Under the pieces are notes generated by a model. It saw nothing but the letters and a program-made list of their open reading frames with translations, did no database searches and had not been told where the DNA came from. Of a stretch of 25,876 nucleotides of DNA, positions 16,801-25,800 are shown in pieces. A program made the position numbers and the translations under genes. Numbering within the stretch: position 1 is the stretch's first letter; each line of letters begins with the position of its first letter. This stretch comes from an uncultured Mediterranea sp. (GTDB lineage Bacteria; Bacteroidota; Bacteroidia; Bacteroidales; Bacteroidaceae): the NCBI GenBank assembly GCA_946007445.1, contig CAMGAL010000005.1, forward strand, positions 1-25,876, read 5' to 3'.

Positions 16801-19800
16801 TGTTGCGGTTCAGCGTGCCATAGTGCGACACAAAACGGTCGTACTGCTCGTTCAGACTCCTTCGCAAGGGTTCCGGATCTTCCGTATCGCTCTGCTCGGC
16901 GGCAATCAGCCGTTTGAGGGTCTCTTTCAGCTCGTTGTAGTCGCGAACAGCATCCGCCGTACGCCGCTTCTTTCCGTTGTAGGTAAACTCCTCCTTGGCC
17001 TTCACCTCCGTCAGCTCGCCCTTGTCGGACACATACACCTTGCCATTCTCCACAGTCAGCGTGCCGTCCTTCAGCTTCGTGGTCTTCACCGATTGCAGCT
17101 CCTCGGTCACCGTCTCGGCGGTACGGCTGCGCCCTTCGGTCAGGCGTTTCACCGCATCGGCCAGCAGCGCTTGCAAGTCACTGCCAGCACGAGCCTTCAA
17201 CGTCTGCGACGCACCGCTGTACAGCCCGCCACTGCCCGCATCGTGGGCAGTCATCATATCGCCAAGCATCATATCCGGGTGGGAGGCGAAGTACTCGTTC
17301 ACCAAGATAGGCTTCGTGTGCTTCTCACCATACTCCTCGTAGCTCCCTTCGCCAACCTGCTCCAGACCCAGGAAGCTGTTGCCGGAAGGGGCCTCGCCGC
17401 TCTTCCGCTTGCGGAACACCAGGATGTCAGCTGTCACGCTCGTGCCGGCATTCTTCAGGAAAGCATCGTTAGGCAGGCGGATAGCACCCAGCAAATCCAC
17501 GCCCTCGGCTTCCACAAACGAGCGGAAACGGTTGTCCGCTCCGTCCATCGTGGCCGATGAAGTGACGAATACGCCCAGTCCACCCTCTTTCAGCTCCAGC
17601 AGACCTTTTGCGATGAAGTAGTTATGCAGGTTGTAGGCACCACCCAAACGCTTGCGCACACTCTTGTCCAGCGCCTTGTCATAAGGAGCCTGCTTGCCGA
17701 AGGGCACGTTGGTAATCACCAAATCCTTGCTCTGCGGAGCAAACTCCGTCTCGTAGCCCTGCACCTTCACATTCGCGTCGGGATAGAGCACCTTGGCCAT
17801 GCGACCCGTCAGACTGTCCAGCTCGAAGCCGCTCACCACCGAGCGGGCAGAAATGTCCTCAGGCATGAGACCCAGGATGTGACCAACGCCCATGGCAGGC
17901 TCGCTGATGCGTCCGCCGCGGAATCCGAGGCCCTCTACGATACCCCACAACGCGCGGATGACCGGCTCCGGCGTGTAGTGCGCCGTATTGGTCGATTGAA
18001 CCGCCGCATCCATCTCTTCCGGGGTCAGCAGTTCGCTCAGCTCTTTATAATAAGGTAAATACTTGGAGTTCCAGTTCTCATCCCGGTTCCAAGACCGGCT
18101 TCTCTCGAACTTCTTTCCATCCAAGGCAGCAGCGAGGCCTCCCCAGCCTACATAGCGCGAAAGTACCTCCTTCTGCTCCTTGGTGGCAGGCTTTCCGCTC
18201 CGCTCTATCTCCTTGAGCGTTCGGATAGCCTCGATGTTAGCCTTCAGCTTGGCCGTCTCTCCCGTTGGGACGGGGATTCCGGCCTCGCCAAATGAGTAGT
18301 TGTTCGGGTTCAGTCGCTGTACCCGCCCGACATGTACTCTATCGCCTCGTCCCTGGTCAGGCACATCACGTCCATGCAGCACTGCACCAGTTCCTCGCCG
18401 TGAAGGTCGGCTATCTTCTTGCCGTGTTCCTTCTCCCAGAGCTCCATCCTGATTCGGGTTTCGCTCTTCGGTTCGTTCTCGTTCTCCATTGTTCTCGGTT
18501 TTTTGGTTCGACTTGGGCAAAGATACACCTTTTTCTCCACTCTCAGGCTCAGAGCGTTGCTGTTCTTCGGCAGGTTTTTCACGCATGGCACCTATCTCTA
18601 TGGCAAGCGCCTTACGCACGTTGTCCAGCTCCTTGCCGAAGCGGTTGGCCGGATTGTCGATAATCTCCAGCAACTCCCGTGCATCCTTGGCGCGAGCCAC
18701 GGGGCGGGCATCCACTACCGGCACGCCGTTCGGCATCACCGCCTGACGCATCAGCGCCACGCCGCCGTCCCTGTCCTCAACGAAAAACTCACTCTTCAGC
18801 TCACTTTCCGGCTTTTCGGCTTGCTTTTTCGCTGCGGATTTGCTACCTTTGTCGGCAGAAGACACGCCGGGCGTAAGAGCGGAAAGGCTTGCCGCCTTGC
18901 CTTCGGGTGTTAGTATGAGGAGTTCGCCGCCCTCACGTTCGGCTTGTCTTTTAGACTCCTGATCAATCGGATATTGAGCGAAATTGGGTCGCTCCAGAAG
19001 TGACGATTGTTCAGGAGTTATTTTTTCACTCCTGTAAATCACTTCTTCGTTTTGTGGTAAGTTAGCGTTTCCTCTTCGCCCGAAAACCGTAGAAATAGCA
19101 TTCACCTCAATCTCCCTTCCTGCATTCTTCACGTCGGCACCCACTACAGCATAACCGCCGTTGCTCGTATTCAGTGCCGTATAAATGCGGTATGAATCTT
19201 CCTTGTCAGTAAGTCGTGCGATGGAAAAAGGATGCTGAATAGCGTCTGGCAACTTTTCCCAGTCCGATTCAGACAGGTTATGACTACTGTCCTTACCAAT
19301 ATGCCTGGATATAACACCGTACTTGATAGTAAACTTGTCCCCCCTCAAACCGAGCTTCTTCATAAATTCTGGTGTCTGAGCTACATCAAAGAACGACCGT
19401 TGGAACATGGCAGATGCAGCTTCCTTTCCCTTGGAATAAAGCATCCTTACCGCATCAAGTAAAGACTTAGAGGCGTCTTTCGGTTCTTCAATCTGAGCAA
19501 ACAAATCGCCGACAGGGACAGACTTTTTCTTTGCCGGCTGCTTCTTCCGGGAGGAGCGCAGCATCTCCTGGTCTTCGGGCAGGCTGCTGGCCACAAGCTC
19601 CACGTCCCATCCGCTGTCCGACAACTCCTGTTTCTTCTTCTCGATAGCCTTCTTCGCCGTCTCGGCCTGCTCATTCACCTCCTGCTCGCGGGCCATCTGG
19701 CTGGCCTGCTCGATATACGAGGCATCCTTCTTGCCGATGGCCGACACATCCGTCCGCGCCACCTCGTCGTAAGGAGTCATCTCGCGGGCGAGCTCCGCCA

Positions 19801-22800
19801 TCTCGGGCAGGTCACGCGCACCGTTGTAGAACGCCTTCAGATACGGGCGAATCGCGTCGCCCATATCCTCAATCATCCCCTTGGCATACTCCACGAACTT
19901 GCGGGCTCCCTTCTCGATGTGATATACCGCCATCTCCGTACCGATGGCCAGTATCTCCGGGTCAATGCCCATGTTCATCTGTCCGCCCAGCTTGCGACGC
20001 ATCCGCTCACGCAGCTCCGCATAGCGCTCATCCGTCACCAGCCGGTTTCCGCTCGCGTTCTTCGGATCAGTCGGCTTCTTGGCAGATTCCTTCTTTGAAG
20101 TCTTCTCCTCACGGGTAAGTTGTTTTTCGCCGCCATTCTCTTGCATTTCTGTTGGAATAGCACTATCTTTGTCGGTAGAAACGTCAGAGCTTTGCAGGGT
20201 AGCCGTGTCGTCCTGCTTGCCATTAAGGTTACTATCAACGTCTGTACTACTGTTAGTTGGTTCAGGCGTTTCTTTTTTCTTGATAGTGCCGTCATCCACC
20301 AGCGGTTTTGAGTCGGCAGCATCAGAATTTTGACCGTTATTCGCCGTTATTTGCTGTTTTTCGCTGCCATTCTCTTGCATTTCTGCTGGAATAGCAGTAT
20401 CTTTGTAGGCAGAAGAAGTAGTATGAGGAGTTATTCCCGAGCCCTTTGTCTCAGTCTCGGCTTTTGTTGGCTGAACATAGTCCAAACCTTGCCCCTCAGC
20501 CGAAGAGGTAGTCGCATCTTTCGGAGTGCGCCATACAATACTTCCTTCTTTCAAAAGCCGTGCTAACCTGTTGCGGCTTTTTTCTTGATTGGAAACGACA
20601 ACCTCCTTGCCCTCTTTGCTCACAGTTACCGAAGTAAAGTAGTAATATCTGGAGCCATCAATCTTTTTGAATGAGCGAACAAATACATAAGAGGAATCTC
20701 TTTCTTCGTTATCACGTGCATTCTCAACCTCAATAATAACATCAGGACGTTCAAGAGTAGGCTTTATCATACCGAGTTTACTATTACGACCATTCCTCAT
20801 CATTTTGGTAAACTGATGCTCACCCATCTTCACCTCGCCGATAGGTGTAGTGACTTTCCCATCTTCGCCAAATAGTCTATCCCAATTTTCTATGGTCAAT
20901 TCTATTTCAGGAGCATTTTCCGCGGACAACTCCATGTCGGCAATGAACTCTTGAGCTTCGGAATCGGTCAATGATCGGCCTATAACTTCCTCAGTTGGTT
21001 CATTCTTCTCTTCTTGATAGCTTCGATTTTCTCCGACAGATCCAATTCCTCCTGACACTCCATCCATGCCAGTGCCCGCGTCAGTAGCGCCATCCGCTCC
21101 TGGCGTGTCTTGCATCGTTGCAGCTCCTCCTTGCGGAGTATTCCCCTGTTCAGGCAGTACTGCACCGCCTCTTTCAGTTCCTTGTTGTCCATATTCTGAT
21201 TCTGTTTCGTTGACTATGTCGTTATACATCCGGTTAAACTCCTCGTCGGTCATGCCGCCGTAGGACTCCTGAAGGCGCGAGCCTACCGCCTCGTTGTAGC
21301 TCTGCCACTCCTCCACGCTCATGCCGTTCTTCTCCGCCTCCCATTCCAGGCGCAGGCGGGCGTCGTTCTCCGCATACCCGTCGGCCAGCGTCTCGTCGTT
21401 CATCGCCGCATTAGGCCGACGCACCTCCTGGGCCCACATGTCGGTGGGAGAGGAGTAGGTCTGCATCAGGTCCAGTATCTCGTTCAGCACATCCATGCTG
21501 GTGTACTGCTCGCGCATCCCGTCGGGCAGCGACTCGTGGATGCGCTCGGCCACCACCTCGGGCAGCTCGCCTTCCGCGTTGTTCAGCGACCATATCAGCC
21601 GGCGGCGCTCCTCCTCATTGTTCGTGGTGTGGGCGCCCAGACCTTTGGTCTCGCCGTTGTCCTTCCAGCGGAACGTAGCCCGGCCGGTGGCAATCTCACG
21701 CGCCACTGTCTCGCGCAGCGTCGAGGCCGGTGGCAACTGGCTCTCCTCCTCCGCGTACCGACGGCTCTTGGGAGCCGGCTTCGCGCCCGCGTCGATGCGC
21801 TCCTGCGCAGCCTGCTGGGCGGCCTGCTGCTCCTCCTGCGTGCGGCCGGCAATGGCCTCCTGCTGGCGCTTCACCTCTGCCTCCGCCTCTGCGATGAGCC
21901 CTTGCGGCTGGGCCTCCGCAGCCGGCGGTGCGGCGGCAGGTGCGGCAGGTGTGGCAGGCTTCGGCTCCTTCTGCTTCCAGTCGGCCACCAGCGTCTCAAA
22001 CCGCTTTCCCTCCTCGCGCAGCTGCTTAGCCTCGCGCAGCAGGGCGGCACGCTTGACGGGCGACACCTCCTTGGCAGCCCGCTTCTGCGCCTGCTCCGCC
22101 TGCTTGTAGTAGTCATCCCGCTGGGCGGCCAGCGCATTGTTGGCCTCCTCCGTGCCAAACTCCTTGGCATACTCGCTGTAGAAGGCCATCGGGTCCTGCT
22201 GGAGCATCGCGTCATAGTCCACCGTGCCGTCCTCCAGGCGAGGCAGCGGCTGCCCCTGAGTCTCCTGCGCGGTCGGGGGATTCCCACCATTTGTTTCGGA
22301 ATTTCTTAGAATTTCTTCAGAACGCTCTGCATCAGCCATTTGCGTTCCTTCAACATCCGTTTCAGAATGGCTTGGAATTTCCTCGGAATTTTCGGAATCC
22401 GGCCAAAGCTGCTTCTCCATCGTGGTGTAGTAATCATCCTCTGTCATGAAGAGTTTATCCGCCTTATTGTCCATAAAGCCATTCTCATCAAAAGGAGTCA
22501 GCTCCATGAGCCCATTCTCCTTCTTGCCGCTTATGATGAAATTGCCTTCCGGCAATGTGACTCTGGTGCCTATCAATGGAGCAGTGATATGAGGAGTCTT
22601 CAGCTCTTCCTCCTTTTGCGCTTTCACCTCGTTGTATGCCTTTTCGGCAGCTGCATTCAGATAATCCGTGAATGTGGTGCGGTTCACCACCTTGGTTAGC
22701 ACATCGGGCTTCGATGGATGAACCTTGCCTTCAGAGTCGCGGTAGTAGATGGTCTCGTCGCTCTCCAGCGGGTCAACCACGCCCTCTTCGTTGAACACCA

Positions 22801-25800
22801 GCCGGCCCTTGGTCACAAACACCGTCTTCTCGTCGCCCAGTGCGGTCTCCATCTCGATGACCTCGCCCATATCCTCGTTGCCCAGATTCTGCAAGTCTTC
22901 ATTCGCCTGTCTGAGAGCCTCGTTGGTGGCTTCCGATTCTCTCTGCGAATACTCCCGCTCGAAAGGCATATATCGGTCCCAAGCCTCCACATACTGTTTC
23001 GCGGCATTCTTCTTCGTTTCGTCCCAGCCGAATCGTTCTGCCAATCCTTCTATATCCTCTATCTTCGCATCCCAGATGCTTTCCCTTTCCTCCTTGCTGA
23101 ACAAGCTGCTGCGCATAACGCGACGATTTGCACGTTTCATCTCTCTGTACGCCGTAATACGATCCTGAACGTTCGTTCCGCTCTCGGCAGGCTGCGCCTT
23201 CTCGCCAGCCTCGGCCTCCGCGGTGCGGCTCTTCGTCTGACGGTAGGCGTCCACATACGCCTGGCCCAGGTCGCGCAGGCCTCCCTGCTCGCCCACATCC
23301 ATCAGCACCTGCTCTATCTCGCCGTCCGAAGCCTCGCTCTCCAGATAGCGACGCAGCATGGCATACAGCTGCGGATTCTCCTCCTTCAGCCTCGCCTCGG
23401 CATCCTTCATGGACTCATACGCCTGTGCTACGTCAGGAGAAGCCTCGGCTGCGTCCTCTGTGCGGGCCTCCTCCATCTCGTCCATGGCCGTCTGCTTGGC
23501 CAGCTCGTAGGCATAGGCTATCTCGTCCCGCTTCTGTTCCTGCGTCAGGCTCTCGTCGGCCATCGTGGCCTTGATGAACTCTCGGATGTCCTCGTTGCCC
23601 CGCTCGCGGGCCATGCGTTGCAGCTCCTCCAGCTTGGCCCGCTGCTCATCGTCCATCCGCCCGAAGATGCGCTCCATGTTGCGGCGGTTGCGGATGCGCT
23701 CGTGCGCCAGTCCGCCCAACCCGATCAGCCCGAAGGCCGCCGATGTGGGAGCCAGCCCCAGGAAGGTGTCGATGTTGTTGTCCAGATCCAGCGCCTCCTC
23801 CATCGTCATCTCGCCCATGGCCACGTTGGCGAAGTTGTTATACACCTCCTCCAGATACTCCTCGCCAAGCCCGTGGAACTGCGCCCGCTCCACCGCCTGG
23901 CGAAACAGCTCATTGTCCTTCAGCGAGCGGTATAGCTGCGCCGGCTTCGACCGCTTGATGCGGGCCATCAGCTCGTTCACGCCGCCAGGCAGGGCATCGT
24001 CCGCCGCCTTCATGAAAGGCTTCCACCCCTTGAAGGCGTTGAACACCATCTCCGACTGGTTCTCGAAGAACGTCGAGCCGGCCGAGCGTCCAAGTGCTCC
24101 GGCCAGCGACGTGTTGCCCACCTTCTGCACCTGGATATTCCCGTTCTCGTCCAGCTTGTAGTCATAGTCCTCGTTTAGCCGCTGGATGGTACCGGAAGCC
24201 ACACGGGGCAGGCTAGTCGTAGCCTCCATGCCCAGTGCCGCCGCAGCATCGCCCAGCAATCGGGCTGCAAACTTGGCTCCCTTGCTCGTAGCAGCACTGC
24301 CGAATCTCTTCAACCCGTACTTCAACAGCCCCTTGGCAATCGCATTGCCCGACGAGGCTATGGGATTGGAAATGAACTCCAGCACAAACGGCAGACTCTC
24401 CGCCGTCACCTGACCCGCCTTGTACCCGCGAGCCAGGTCCGAAGCGAAGTAGCTCTGCGTAGCCATGTTGATGAACGAGGCTTCCAGCAGCTTCTCCTCG
24501 GCGGCAGTCAGCGCTTCGCCCTTCTCCGCCTTCTCCAAGGCATTGCTCAGATACTTCTCACCGGCCATTTCGGCCAGCCCGAAGGTGAAGTTCTCCAAGT
24601 CGAAGTTGTCCGCCACGCCGATGCCAAGCTCCTTCATGAAGTTCGTGTCGCCCCGTCGTCCGGCAGCGGCGATAATCTCCTGCGACTGCTCCAGCAGCTT
24701 CTTGGCCGACTCCAGGGCGCCCATCTCCCGGCGCTCCTCAGCGGTGGCCTGGTTGTACTGCGTGCTGCCCATCAAGGCGTTCATCGCGTTTCCGCCGCTG
24801 CCCGCGTGCCGCTTCAGCGTCTTGCGCTGCTGCTCTATCAACCCGTCCACATCCGATGCCAGCTCCTTCACCTTCACCGCGGTCGTCTGGTTGTTCAGCG
24901 CCTTCACCTCGTCGTTGATGCGGAACCCGTAGCGGTCGTTTATCTCCTCCTGCATAGCCAGGTAGTAGGGAGCCATCTCCTGCTCCATCTGCTTGCCATA
25001 CATCTGCCCGAAGGTCTCGTTCAGTAATCGGTTGGCCTCGTCGGCCTCCTGCTGCGTGCTGTACTTCTTTTCCACGATGGCCTTGTACTCCGGCGTCTGC
25101 TCAAAGAGCTTCATGTATCGCTCGTTCACCTCGCGGCTCTTCGCGTCCAGCTCGTTGTTCAGCTCGTTGCCACGTCGGGTCAGCGCAAAGCGTGAGCGGT
25201 AGTTGTCCAGCACGTCGGCCTCGCTCTTCACCTCCTTGGGGTGGAACGTCTGGTCGAGCTCCTGCTCCTCCTGCTTCCGCTCCATGTCCATGCGCATAGG
25301 CTCCATCCGCTGCTGCGCGGGGAGAGGCTGTTCAGAGCGCATCATGTCCGCGTAGCTCTTCGGCGTTACCATATCCCGGATGCGCTGCTGCTCATGTTGC
25401 CTGTTTGCATCCACCTGCTGTTGCAAGGTCGGCTTCTGCTCCGGAGCGTTCCCGTTGGCTGCTATCAGCTCCTTCATCCTCGCCACGGCCTCGTTGGGCT
25501 GCTGAGGCTGATTCATCAGCTGCGGTTGCTGTGTCTGCTGCGGCTGTTGTGTCTGCTGCGGCTGTTTCTGCTCAATGACATTTGGTTGCTCGGTCACAGG
25601 CTTCGTCAAGTCTGAGGTGATTCTTCGCTCATATTCGTCATAATCACCAATGCGGAAGTCTCCTCGACTCGATACCCAGTCGTACAGCTGTTTCCGGTTG
25701 CTCTTGTCGGCCATCTTAGCCCTAAATGTAGGCTCGTCCCCTATATTTTTGGTTGAATAGCCCTTGTTGATAAGGGCGTTATACAGTGATGAGATATTAT

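Noticed and set aside
16604..17560. 318-codon plus-strand ORF antisense to the methyltransferase region (and a similar one at 22718-23935)
   Set aside because: Composition typical of antisense shadow; no promoter with the TTG-N20 arrangement and no recognisable motif.
20035..20322. 95-codon minus-strand ORF nested in the linker after BECR-like domain 1
   Set aside because: Arg/Leu-rich shadow product; the giant frame here is an ordinary charged linker, unlike the four nested ORFs that are reported.
20120..20566. Plus-strand ORFs over the 60-bp repeats with similar FFAAILLHFCWNS products
   Set aside because: The similarity is only the translation of the duplicated 60-bp unit, and the predicted transcription start of each promoter-like site lies inside the ORF, after its start codon.
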